A DNA stretch of 53,627 bases from a virus (IMGVR_UViG_3300012984_000020:1-53627); one strand, 5' to 3'. Shown: positions 35,676 through 42,328, counted from the first letter of the stretch. Notes: generated by a model from the sequence alone, not told the origin. Program-made: numbers and translations.

Positions 35676-36725
35676 CTAATCGTCCCAGGCGTCGAGGATG
35701 TCGGCCAGCGCGCCGGTGGCGACGGCCGGCGGCTCAGCCGGGCCAGATGCCTTCAGCACGGGTTCCGGCTCGGGCGCCGGTGCCGGGGCGGGCGTCTGGG
35801 CAGCGCCAGCAGCACCGTTGGAGGCAGCGGCCGGCGTGCGGCGGCGCTTCGGCGGGGCGGCCGGCGGCTCGGCCGGCTCAGCAGCAGGTGCAGGCGCTGC
35901 AGCGCGGCGCGGCGGCGGTGCGGGCGGCTCTTCCTCCTCGACCGGGGCAGGCGCCGGCTTCGGCGCGGCTGCAGGACGCTGGCCGGGCATGTTGGCCGGG
36001 GCCGTCACACCATCCATCGCGGCCGGCGTCAGCATGATCGCCTTCTGGGCCTCGGCGCTGGCGCCGGCTTCGCGGCACAGGTCGAACTCGTCCTGCTCCA
36101 GCCAGCGCATCGCCTTGAAGAACAGCTTGGGCGACTCGCTCTTGGTGTCGAACTTCAGGCGCGTCACCAGCATGGTCGGGTCGATGCCCTGCGCGGTCAG
36201 CCAGCGTGCGTACTCCTGCAGCGGCCGGTTGTCGCCGTCGGCCTTGCCGAACAGGCTCAGCGCGGGCAGGCTCAGCTGCATCACGTCGCCTTCCAGATCG
36301 TTCGCCAGCACGATTGCAACGCGTTGGGAGTAGCGGCATGCACGGCTGTCGCCTTGGCCCGAGCCCTTGACGTTCTGCGGGCAGGTGGCGCAGCTGGCCG
36401 ACTGCTTGTGCGGCGAGGCCGGATCGGGCACGTCGCCGTTCTGGCTCTGGCAGTCGGGCGCGGCCGGGTTCTCGGGATCGTACTTCGCCATGTAGAAGGT
36501 GCGGCTCACCTTCGGCGCGGCGGCCACGATGACGACATCGAGGTAGCGCTCCTCGATCGCAGCAAGCTCCTTGCCTTCCACGATCAGTCGGAACACGCCG
36601 CCCTTGATGGACAGGCGCGGGCCGGTTTGCCCGCCGCCGGCCAGGGCCAGGGCAGTTGCGGAGATACCCACCGTGCGCAGGTGCGCCGGCAGTTGTCCAG
36701 GGTTGAAAACGGCTACTTGGTTCAC
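35676..36725 (-). CDS. Putative single-stranded DNA-binding protein
   Basis: A 349-residue protein. The N-terminal ~220 residues form the conserved part, with four Cys (C92, C112, C115, C130) that could hold a zinc ion (SCATCPQNV, GDSRACRYSQR). About residues 235-335 are Pro/Ala/Glu-rich linker. The C-terminus ADILDAWDD is a short acidic tail like those of T7 gp2.5 and bacterial SSB, which recruit partner proteins. It lies in the replication operon. The assignment rests on the tail, Cys cluster and context, not on a clear OB-fold signature. Confidence 0.6.
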   Translation of the reverse strand: MNQVAVFNPGQLPAHLRTVGISATALALAGGGQTGPRLSIKGGVFRLIVEGKELAAIEERYLDVVIVAAAPKVSRTFYMAKYDPENPAAPDCQSQNGDVPDPASPHKQSASCATCPQNVKGSGQGDSRACRYSQRVAIVLANDLEGDVMQLSLPALSLFGKADGDNRPLQEYARWLTAQGIDPTMLVTRLKFDTKSESPKLFFKAMRWLEQDEFDLCREAGASAEAQKAIMLTPAAMDGVTAPANMPGQRPAAAPKPAPAPVEEEEPPAPPPRRAAAPAPAAEPAEPPAAPPKRRRTPAAASNGAAGAAQTPAPAPAPEPEPVLKASGPAEPPAVATGALADILDAWDD

Positions 36726-36752
36726 TTGCTTTTCTCCAGGGTGAGTGACTGC

Positions 36753-37187
36753 CTACTTGGCAGTGGGGCGGCGCACGGTAACGGTGATCTCCGAAACCGA
36801 ACTGAGTCCCGGCGGCGCTGCGTCGGGGTGATTTTCGAGGTAGGTCTGCATGTTCCCTTGGGCCACACGCTTCTCCAGCAGGGCCACGTCGCCGGTGGCG
36901 ATGACGAACTTGCCGAAGGCGTCCCAGTCGTCAGCGTAATATCGCGTCTTCTGGCCGAGCATGATCGTGCCGTGGGTTGTCTTCACGGAAGTGATGTCGG
37001 GGCCGAGCGCCTTGACCTGATCCTTCATGGCGCCAGTGACAGTCGCCATCTGCAGCTTGACGTTCTCGACCTCGCTCTCGTAGACGCGCGTCAGTTCCTG
37101 TACGTGGTCGCGCATCTTGATGTACATCTTCGCCAGTCGGTCGAGCGGTATCTCGACAGCAGCGACGGGGGTTTGTTCTTCACTCAT
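36753..37187 (-). CDS. Conserved phage replication-module protein
   Basis: A 144-residue protein starting at ATG 37187 after AAGGAGTCCTG. The N-terminal half is a coiled coil (MYIKMRDHVQELTRVYESEV). The C-terminal half (TTHGTIMLGQKTRYYADDWD, then FVIATGDVALLEKRVAQGNM) is a pattern common to small proteins next to phage SSB genes. It is the first gene after the promoter-like element at 37218. No catalytic motif seen. Confidence 0.65.
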   Translation of the reverse strand: MSEEQTPVAAVEIPLDRLAKMYIKMRDHVQELTRVYESEVENVKLQMATVTGAMKDQVKALGPDITSVKTTHGTIMLGQKTRYYADDWDAFGKFVIATGDVALLEKRVAQGNMQTYLENHPDAAPPGLSSVSEITVTVRRPTAK

Positions 37188-37217
37188 CAGGACTCCTTGA
37201 GGGTCATGGCCTATCGG

Positions 37218-37240
37218 TTGTGTAAGATTATACATTAGAA
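37218..37240 (-). promoter_or_regulatory. Promoter-like 17-bp element before the replication operon
   Basis: On the - strand TGTATAATCTTACACAA holds a perfect TATAAT. The same 17 bases recur exactly at 50406-50422. Half-sites TGTGTAA and TTATACA form a near-palindrome with a 2-base centre, so it may be both -10 box and operator. A possible -35 TTGATC lies 19 bases upstream. The first start codon (37187) is about 30 bases downstream. Confidence 0.65.
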
Positions 37241-37270
37241 ATCGGCGTGAGGATCAAGAGCGTACTACCT

Positions 37271-38827
37271 TCACTCCGCCATCACGTCGTCGAACATGCC
37301 AGAGAGTTGGTAACTCTCCTCCACACGTCCTGCCAAGCGCTGAAAGGCCACGCGCTCCGCAGGGCTGTTCTGGATGTGCGTCACCGTGACCTTGTCGGCC
37401 ACCTGCCCCTGGCGATCTGAGCGGGCGATGCACTGAATGTAATGCTCAACGCTGTCCATCGGGCCGTAGAAGACCACGGCATCAGCACGGGTCAACGTCA
37501 ATCCATGCGCCGTCGTGCGCGGCTGCATCACCAGCCCGTCGAGTTCGTCTGTGTGCTGGAACTGGTTGACGATGTCGTTGCGCTTGGACTGCGGCACGCT
37601 GCCGTCGATGATGGCGACGTTGAAGCCGTGCTTGGACAGGAACTCGTGCAAGCGGTTGATGACCGCGGTGTTGACGGCGAACACGAGGAACTTGTTGCTC
37701 GCCTCGCGTACTACCTCCAGCAACACGTTCAGCCGTGGCGCGGCGTCGAACTCGATGACATCGCCGTCGTCGGTGCGCACGGACCCGGCGGAAATCTGCA
37801 GCAGCTTGCCCACCATGATGGCCTTGTTGACGGCGCTGATCTTCTCGCCGGCCGCCGTCGCCACCATCTGATCCTTCATCAGCTTGTAGTACTTGGCCTG
37901 TTGCGCCGACATCGGCACGTCGCGCGTCTCGATGATGACCGGCGGCAAGTCCAGGCATTGCTTCTTGCTGAAGCGTATTGCCGGTTGCAGCACGGCGTGC
38001 ACGAGGTCTTTGGCGTTGGGCCGCGGCACCCACTTGAACGTGCTGACCTTGAGCATCACCTTGTCCTTCCAGGCGCCCTTGTAGGCCGGCACGCTGGCGG
38101 GGTTCACGAGCTTGGCAAGGCCGTACGCCTGCTCGGGCGACTGCGCGGCCGGTGTGCCCGTCATCATCCACAGGAGGGTGTGGGGTTTCAGCAGCGCGTG
38201 CAACACCTTCCAGCGCATCGTTGTCGCGTTTGAATAGGCAGTGGCCTCGTCCACGATGATGAGGTCGAAGCGCCCGTCCTTCTTGACGGTCTCGGCGATC
38301 AGCGCCAGCCCGTCGTAGTTCACGATGACGAACTCGTAGCCCTGCTTGACGGCCTCGACGCGGCGCTTGGCGTCGGAGTGGTGCGCCACGACTGCGCTGC
38401 GGTGGATGATGCTCTTGTTGAAGTCGTTCATCCAGGCGCTGTGCATGATGGACACGGGGCACACGATCAGCACGCGCCGCACATGGCCCTGCGTCATTAG
38501 GTAGTCGGCCGCCCATAGCGCGCTCAGCGTCTTGCCCGTGCCCGCGTCGTTGAGCACGAAGCAGCGGCGGTGGATCGTGGTGAAGTCCGATGTGTCGCGC
38601 TGGTGGCTCATCGGCTTGTAGCGCCCCGGCCAGCCGTAGTCCTTGCGGATCGGCGACGGCGCATCGGCGATGCCGAGGTTGCGCAACACACGCACCTCGT
38701 CGAGCCCCCACTTCACATAGACGTTGTACCCACCAGGGATAGCCTCGACGTGCTTGTGCGGGATGACACTGAATCTGTCGGCGTTACGCACCTTCAGGTG
38801 CAACGCCTTGTTGTTCACGATTTGCAT
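37271..38827 (-). CDS. SNF2-like superfamily II helicase/ATPase
   Basis: A 518-residue SF2 ATPase with motif I LNDAGTGKT (residues 92-100), motif II DEAT (193-196, a variant of DEAH), motif III MTGTPA (222-227) and motif VI ARSDRQGQ near the C-terminus. The two RecA-like lobes and the RxGQ ending are typical of SNF2-type translocases, which phages use in replication, repair or recombination. Start 38827 lies only 9 bases after the T run of a strong terminator, with AGAGG between, so its transcription needs read-through or a promoter inside the hairpin region. Confidence 0.85.
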   Translation of the reverse strand: MQIVNNKALHLKVRNADRFSVIPHKHVEAIPGGYNVYVKWGLDEVRVLRNLGIADAPSPIRKDYGWPGRYKPMSHQRDTSDFTTIHRRCFVLNDAGTGKTLSALWAADYLMTQGHVRRVLIVCPVSIMHSAWMNDFNKSIIHRSAVVAHHSDAKRRVEAVKQGYEFVIVNYDGLALIAETVKKDGRFDLIIVDEATAYSNATTMRWKVLHALLKPHTLLWMMTGTPAAQSPEQAYGLAKLVNPASVPAYKGAWKDKVMLKVSTFKWVPRPNAKDLVHAVLQPAIRFSKKQCLDLPPVIIETRDVPMSAQQAKYYKLMKDQMVATAAGEKISAVNKAIMVGKLLQISAGSVRTDDGDVIEFDAAPRLNVLLEVVREASNKFLVFAVNTAVINRLHEFLSKHGFNVAIIDGSVPQSKRNDIVNQFQHTDELDGLVMQPRTTAHGLTLTRADAVVFYGPMDSVEHYIQCIARSDRQGQVADKVTVTHIQNSPAERVAFQRLAGRVEESYQLSGMFDDVMAE

Positions 38828-38835
38828 AGGGCCTC

Positions 38836-38880
38836 TAAAAGAAAAAAGGGCCAGCACCCGCTTTCGAGAGATGCTGGCCC
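38836..38880 (-). terminator. Rho-independent terminator before the helicase
   Basis: On the - strand GGGCCAGCA pairs perfectly with TGCTGGCCC (9 bp), followed by TTTTTTCTTTT. It ends the VWA-Acb2-PEP-CTERM operon and directly abuts the helicase ribosome site. Confidence 0.88.
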
Positions 38881-38925
38881 GCCGGTAACTGAGGGAGGGA
38901 GGGAGGGAGGAGAAAGCCGGCGGGC
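38877..38925 (+). other. Hairpin with G-quadruplex-capable loop
   Basis: The 9-bp inverted repeat GCCCGCCGG (38877-38885) and CCGGCGGGC (38917-38925) encloses a 31-base loop. The loop contains four GGG runs with single-A spacers plus a fifth GG, at 38892-38911. Four G3 runs with one-base loops is among the most stable quadruplex arrangements. The G-rich strand is the template for leftward transcription. Confidence 0.7.
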
Positions 38926-38943
38926 ACGGACCCTGGAAAAGTG

Positions 38944-39147
38944 TCAGTCCTTGAACGCGTCGATGCGGTCGCCGAGGATGCAGCTGTAGTGCAGCATATG
39001 GATGGCCTGATGGTGCAGGCGCACCTGCTCAGCGCTATCGGTAGCGGCGAAGACTGGCGAGCCGATGAACGCGTTCAGCGCTTCACGCTTGACATCGAGA
39101 TCGGCCTTCTCTTCGACGACACGCTGCTGGTAGGGCATGAGGGTCAT
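38944..39147 (-). CDS. Small conserved phage protein (crAss001_48-related type)
   Basis: A 67-residue helical protein starting on an ATGA overlap with PEP-CTERM protein 2. The pattern PYQQRVVEEKADLDVKREAL, a short FIGSPVF and a closing helix HYSCILGDRIDAF matches small phage proteins annotated as crAss001_48-related. Function unknown. It is the last gene before the terminator at 38836-38880. Confidence 0.65.
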   Translation of the reverse strand: MTLMPYQQRVVEEKADLDVKREALNAFIGSPVFAATDSAEQVRLHHQAIHMLHYSCILGDRIDAFKD

Positions 39148-39740
39148 ACGAGCTTCCGACGAGTTGCTGCCAGCGCGAACAGGCCCAGGCCAGCAAGCGC
39201 AAGAGATGCGGGCTCGGGCACTTGCGTGACGATGAACGGGTCAGGGCTGCCGGGCGGGAGAAACGTCATGTTCTGCGACAGCAGCGAGCCTTGCTTGTCA
39301 CCCGCGTCGTTTAGGAAGCGCAGCTTCAGGTGCGGCGTGTGCAGCGCGTCCAGCGCCAGCGAGCCGCCGGTCAGGTCGATCGTGAATGTCATGTCATTGG
39401 TCAACGCGATCGGAGGCGCTGCGTCGAAGCAGACGCCACCGCTGTCGCCACCGCTGCAGCCATTGGCATTCAGTTCGTTGGGCGAGTACACCCAGTTGCC
39501 CGGGGTCAGCGTACCGCCGGTCGGATCGAAGCCCAGGTCTTTGAAGCCCAGGTTGTCCAGCTTCGTGGCCGGACCCCAGTCGCCCGTGGCGTCCAGCGCG
39601 CCCTTGATGCGCAGCGTGAAGCTGTTGCTGTCGGTCTGGTTGAAACCAAACAGCACGCCTTGTTCGGCGTAGATGAACGTGGGCGCGGCCTGTGCGCTGA
39701 ACGCCAGCGCCGCGAGTACGGTGAGAAACACTTTCTTCAT
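39144..39740 (-). CDS. PEP-CTERM surface protein 2
   Basis: A 198-residue exported protein. Signal peptide: MKKVFLTVLAALAFSAQA with likely cleavage after AQA. The body is beta-rich (SFTLRIKGALDATGDWG, MTFTIDLTGGSLALDAL), with a Cys pair near residues 94 and 103. The C-terminus is a full PEP-CTERM signal: VPEP, a hydrophobic helix, then TRRK. Such signals are processed by exosortases, membrane proteases of polysaccharide-producing Gram-negatives; none is encoded here, so the host must supply it. It lies in one operon with the Acb2-like gene and overlaps the next gene, so it is not a stray insertion. Confidence 0.9.
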   Translation of the reverse strand: MKKVFLTVLAALAFSAQAAPTFIYAEQGVLFGFNQTDSNSFTLRIKGALDATGDWGPATKLDNLGFKDLGFDPTGGTLTPGNWVYSPNELNANGCSGGDSGGVCFDAAPPIALTNDMTFTIDLTGGSLALDALHTPHLKLRFLNDAGDKQGSLLSQNMTFLPPGSPDPFIVTQVPEPASLALAGLGLFALAATRRKLV

Positions 39741-39749
39741 GATGACTCC

Positions 39750-39899
39750 TTAAAAGCGTTTGTACCGAGAGTTGTTCCCGGTGGATCGGTTGGACTTCGG
39801 GTTCGGCCGCTTCTGATGCGGCGCGTAGCTGCGCTTGCTACGCGACCCCGACGAGCCGCCCCCGAGGAGCAGCGCAGCGAGTAGCTTGAAAAAACCCAT
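39750..39899 (-). CDS. Small basic protein with hydrophobic start
   Basis: A 49-residue protein starting at ATG 39899 with GAGG from the previous stop six bases upstream. Residues 3-13 are hydrophobic (FFKLLAALLLGGG). The rest is Lys/Arg/Ser/Asn-rich and probably disordered. A short membrane anchor with a basic tail is one reading. Family not recognised. Confidence 0.55.
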   Translation of the reverse strand: MGFFKLLAALLLGGGSSGSRSKRSYAPHQKRPNPKSNRSTGNNSRYKRF

Positions 39900-39906
39900 G
39901 CGCGCC

Positions 39907-40284
39907 TCAGAAGTTTTGGGGTTGAGCGATGCCGCGGACGACTTCCATGAAGCCCTGCTGCAGATGCGTGGCGCCGATGGACACCCAGCGCTGGTCGAGA
40001 GGCGGAGGCAGCAGGCCGCTTGCGCCGGGGCCGGGTGGCGTCCCGTGGGGGTGCAGGCGCAGCTTGGCGATGAACGCGCCGACCTGTTCGCCCAGCGCCT
40101 TGGCCTCGTTGATGAGCGCAAGCTCCTCGGGGCTCAGGTCGCGGTACGTGATGAGCACGCGCTTGGCTGCGGACTCGTAGACTTCTTTGGCGTCGGTGCG
40201 CAGGGCCGGGTCGAGGTTCGCCATGACGACCTCTTCACCGGCACGAATCTGTGCCGCTTGGATTTGTTGGGTCAGGTCGCTCAT
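39907..40284 (-). CDS. Acb2/Tad1-like cyclic-nucleotide sponge
   Basis: A 125-residue protein. The C-terminal part matches the Acb2/Tad1 hairpin pattern: RDLSPEELALINEAKALGEQ (48-67) and, after a Gly/Pro insert, QRWVSIGATHLQQGFM (98-113) then VVRGIAQP. Acb2 proteins bind cyclic di- and trinucleotide signals and so block CBASS and Thoeris-type immunity. The N-terminal ~45 residues are an additional helical part, and the ~20-residue Gly/Pro-rich loop between helices is longer than I expect. Starts on an ATGA overlap with the upstream gene. Family call is from pattern memory; ligand binding is inferred. Confidence 0.75.
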   Translation of the reverse strand: MSDLTQQIQAAQIRAGEEVVMANLDPALRTDAKEVYESAAKRVLITYRDLSPEELALINEAKALGEQVGAFIAKLRLHPHGTPPGPGASGLLPPPLDQRWVSIGATHLQQGFMEVVRGIAQPQNF

Positions 40285-40790
40285 ACGAAGCTCGCTACGG
40301 TGACGACGACCATCTTGAGATCGCGGATGCGCACAGGTTCGAGGAACACCTCGTGATCGCTCTTGGCCGCGGCCTTCTTGTCGATGGTCTGCATACGCAG
40401 TGCGTTGTGCGTCTTCAGTAGTTCGGCGATCGGCACCTCGAAGAACAACTCCTGATCGGTTAGATCGGTCAGCTGCTCCTCGCCGGTATGGAGGACGCGC
40501 TTGTTCAGCGGGAGGCGTTCGTCGGTGTCGGCGATGAAGACCTTGACGATGCGGACAGGTGTTGGCATGACGGGTTTCACTTTCTGGGTTTCGGAATCGA
40601 CGTAGGCTTGCGCAGGGCCGGGTTGCAGGCGCCGCGGCTCGCCGATCTGCAGGCCCTGCGCTTGCGCGAGTCCGCGCTTCGCCAAGTAGTCGGCCTGATC
40701 GCTCTGCTTCGGCGCGGGCGGCATCTGGTTGAACATCGGCTCCACGACGCTGGTGCTGTACGCCGCGCCGCTGATGGTCGGCAGTTCCAT
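40281..40790 (-). CDS. Hypothetical protein upstream of the Acb2-like gene
   Basis: A 169-residue protein with a Pro/Gln-rich first third (MFNQMPPAPKQSDQADYLAK) and a folded-looking second part (PVRIVKVFIADTDERLPLNK, then VFLEPVRIRDLKMVVVTVAS). ATGA overlap with the next gene implies coupled translation with the Acb2-like protein. Function unknown; family not recognised. Confidence 0.6.
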   Translation of the reverse strand: MELPTISGAAYSTSVVEPMFNQMPPAPKQSDQADYLAKRGLAQAQGLQIGEPRRLQPGPAQAYVDSETQKVKPVMPTPVRIVKVFIADTDERLPLNKRVLHTGEEQLTDLTDQELFFEVPIAELLKTHNALRMQTIDKKAAAKSDHEVFLEPVRIRDLKMVVVTVASFV

Positions 40791-40972
40791 CAGTCGGTCC
40801 CGCCTTCAGGCACCGACGGCGCCGGGGGCTGGTTCTCGGCGTACTGCAGAGAGGTGGCCGCTTGCGCCAGCGCCAGTGCGCCTTGCGCATACTGCGCCGC
40901 GTCGTAGCCATTGGTGCCGGCGACGGCCTTGTCCGCCAGCGCCTCGGCTGCTGCGATCAGTTTTGCATTCAT
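40790..40972 (-). CDS. Small Ala-rich hypothetical protein
   Basis: A 60-residue helical protein (NAKLIAAAEALADKAVAG, YAQGALALAQAATSLQY) with a Pro-rich tail. ATG 40972 is chosen because GGAG lies five bases before it; 40987 would overlap the previous stop with no ribosome site. The first base of its stop codon is shared with the next start region. Confidence 0.55.
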   Translation of the reverse strand: MNAKLIAAAEALADKAVAGTNGYDAAQYAQGALALAQAATSLQYAENQPPAPSVPEGGTD

Positions 40973-40974
40973 GT

Positions 40975-41172
40975 TTACTCCATCCATTCATCAATGAGGT
41001 TGGCGATACGCGTGACTTCCAGCGGCGGGCCGCTGATGGTGAAGTCGCTGAAGCACAAGCCCCAGTCCTCGGTCCAGAAGATCAGCGGGTTCCCCTTACA
41101 CAACAGCGTCAGCAGCTTGCGCACGCCGCGGCGCGAGAAGAGGCTTGCACGGATGTGCTGGGTGTCCACCAT
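40975..41172 (-). CDS. Small hypothetical protein
   Basis: A 65-residue protein from ATG 41172, overlapping the stop of the ribbon-helix-helix gene (TGATG). It contains RRGVRKLLTLLCKGNPLIFW and a closing acidic helix. Family not recognised; context is the VWA-Acb2 operon. Confidence 0.5.
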   Translation of the reverse strand: MVDTQHIRASLFSRRGVRKLLTLLCKGNPLIFWTEDWGLCFSDFTISGPPLEVTRIANLIDEWME

Positions 41173-41357
41173 CACGCGGCCTTGCTGCGCTTGCGCTTCA
41201 CCGGCACCGGGGGCAGCAGCTTCGCAGCGGCACGGATGCCGGCGCTCAGGTTGCCGTCGCCTGCGTACCGCAGCAGGTCGGCCGTCTCGGTTGGCATGGA
41301 CACGTTGAAGCGCTCCACAGGTGCCTTACCGATCAGGGCCTTGGTTGTCTTAGTCAT
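41172..41357 (-). CDS. Ribbon-helix-helix-like regulator
   Basis: A 61-residue protein. VERFNVSMPTETADLLRYAG then GNLSAGIRAAAKLL matches a ribbon-helix-helix fold: one strand with alternating polar residues, then two helices. A basic tail (VKRKRSKAA) follows. Such small proteins often repress their own operon; the palindrome at 42315-42328 is a candidate site. ATG 41357 follows GGAGACTTGCTTG and overlaps the upstream microprotein gene by 8 bases. Confidence 0.6.
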   Translation of the reverse strand: MTKTTKALIGKAPVERFNVSMPTETADLLRYAGDGNLSAGIRAAAKLLPPVPVKRKRSKAA

Positions 41358-41466
41358 CAAGCAAGTCTCCTACGTCGATACCGCCGCCCAGTTTCCAGCA
41401 CAACCAGAACAGGAAGGCGACGAAGCCCATCAAGCCCACGATCACCAGCACCGTGAGCGCATCCAC
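41350..41466 (-). CDS. 38-residue single-pass membrane microprotein
   Basis: Starts at GTG 41466, whose G is also the last base of the upstream TAG stop (TAGTG). One hydrophobic helix (LTVLVIVGLMGFVAFLFWLC) is followed by an acidic end (GGGIDVGDLLDD). It overlaps the next gene. Both neighbours are tightly coupled, which supports it being real despite its size. Confidence 0.5.
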   Translation of the reverse strand: MDALTVLVIVGLMGFVAFLFWLCWKLGGGIDVGDLLDD

Positions 41467-41600
41467 TACGGCGTGTCCTTGTCCGACAGGCGCTTGCCGA
41501 TCGCCTCGAACCACTTGCCGATCGTGCCGTACGTCTTGCCGATCCACAGGCCGAGGTAGAAGCACGCGATCATGAACAGGATGAGGATGAAGTCAACCAT
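41466..41600 (-). CDS. 44-residue single-pass membrane microprotein
   Basis: ATG 41600 has AGGAGA seven bases upstream. The first 20 residues are a membrane helix (MVDFILILFMIACFYLGLWI); the rest is a basic, probably cytoplasmic tail (GKTYGTIGKWFEAIGKRLSD). It is the first gene after the VWA gene and a UUCG hairpin. Confidence 0.55.
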   Translation of the reverse strand: MVDFILILFMIACFYLGLWIGKTYGTIGKWFEAIGKRLSDKDTP

Positions 41601-41616
41601 GAAGGTCTCCTGAAGA

Positions 41617-41632
41617 GGGGGCCGAAGCCCCC
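41617..41632 (-). other. C(UUCG)G tetraloop hairpin between genes
   Basis: On the transcribed strand GGGGGC-TTCG-GCCCCC is a perfect 6-bp stem with C(UUCG)G tetraloop. It sits between the VWA stop and the ribosome site of the next gene, as does the one at 35647-35666. There is no T run. Confidence 0.75.
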
Positions 41633-41638
41633 GGTGGA

Positions 41639-42253
41639 TCAGCCGTCGATGGCAGCCAGGATCAGTTCAGCCGTCGAAGCGAACGCATCGACTTCGGCAA
41701 CCGTCTTGGCGTCAACGATATCGAACTTGGCGCCCTTCAGGTTGTCGTCCAAGTCCTGCAGGAACTTGGTGGCGTACTTGTCGTCGCCGACCTGCACGAA
41801 CAGCACCGTGCACGCGTCATCGCTGACTTGGCTGTTGGCTTGGTTCAGGATGACCTTCTTCACGGCTTCTGCGTCGTCCGGCACGCCGTCGGTGTACACG
41901 ACGATGAAGTCCTTCTTGGCGCTCTTGCCGGCCATGCTGAACGCCTTGGTCAGCGCCTCGGCCAGCGGCGTGCCGCCGCGCGGTGCCAAGTCCTTGAAGA
42001 TATCCAGCGCGTTGGCTTCGGTGACGTTCTCCCAGGCAGCGATGTTGCCGCCCAGCTGAACCATGCCGATGCCGTCGCTGTCGATCTGCGAGATGTCGCG
42101 GATCAGCGTGCGTAGGGACTCCTGCATGGCAGTCCAGCGGGTCGGGGAGGTGGTGCCGGCCTTGTTGGGCTCAGCCATCGAGCCGCTGGTGTCAACGACG
42201 GCGATGAAGTCGAACTCGGAAAGGCGCGCGATTGCGTTTGCGTCGAGGGTCAT
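41639..42253 (-). CDS. Von Willebrand factor A domain protein
   Basis: A 204-residue stand-alone VWA domain. The metal-ion-dependent adhesion site is complete: D21-T-S-G-S (VVDTSGSMAE), a Thr in RGGTPLAEAL near residue 95 and an Asp in VVYTDGVPDD. VWA domains bind partners through the metal; TerY-type and phage VWA proteins often act with an ATPase. Here it leads an operon of microproteins, a ribbon-helix-helix protein and the Acb2-like gene, behind a promoter at 42301-42328. ATG 42253 follows AGGAACTGCA. Confidence 0.85.
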   Translation of the reverse strand: MTLDANAIARLSEFDFIAVVDTSGSMAEPNKAGTTSPTRWTAMQESLRTLIRDISQIDSDGIGMVQLGGNIAAWENVTEANALDIFKDLAPRGGTPLAEALTKAFSMAGKSAKKDFIVVYTDGVPDDAEAVKKVILNQANSQVSDDACTVLFVQVGDDKYATKFLQDLDDNLKGAKFDIVDAKTVAEVDAFASTAELILAAIDG

Positions 42254-42300
42254 TGCAGTTCCTATCAGGTGGTTGATCCCGGCTCCGTGCCGGTGATCGC

Positions 42301-42328
42301 AGTATACACACGACTTGTGTATACACAA
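42301..42328 (-). promoter_or_regulatory. Promoter with overlapping palindromic operator
   Basis: Read on the - strand: TTGTGT, 16 bases, TATACT. The -35 side lies in a perfect 14-bp palindrome TTGTGTATACACAA (42315-42328), and GTATACACA (42302-42310) forms a second inverted pair with TGTGTATAC. The half-site TGTGTA also occurs in the 37218 and 50406 elements. The VWA start lies about 48 bases from the -10. Confidence 0.65.

Noticed and set aside
38892-38911. GGGA repeat as a CRISPR or variable-number array
   Set aside because: Unit is four bases in one short block; it is better read as a G-quadruplex tract in a hairpin loop.
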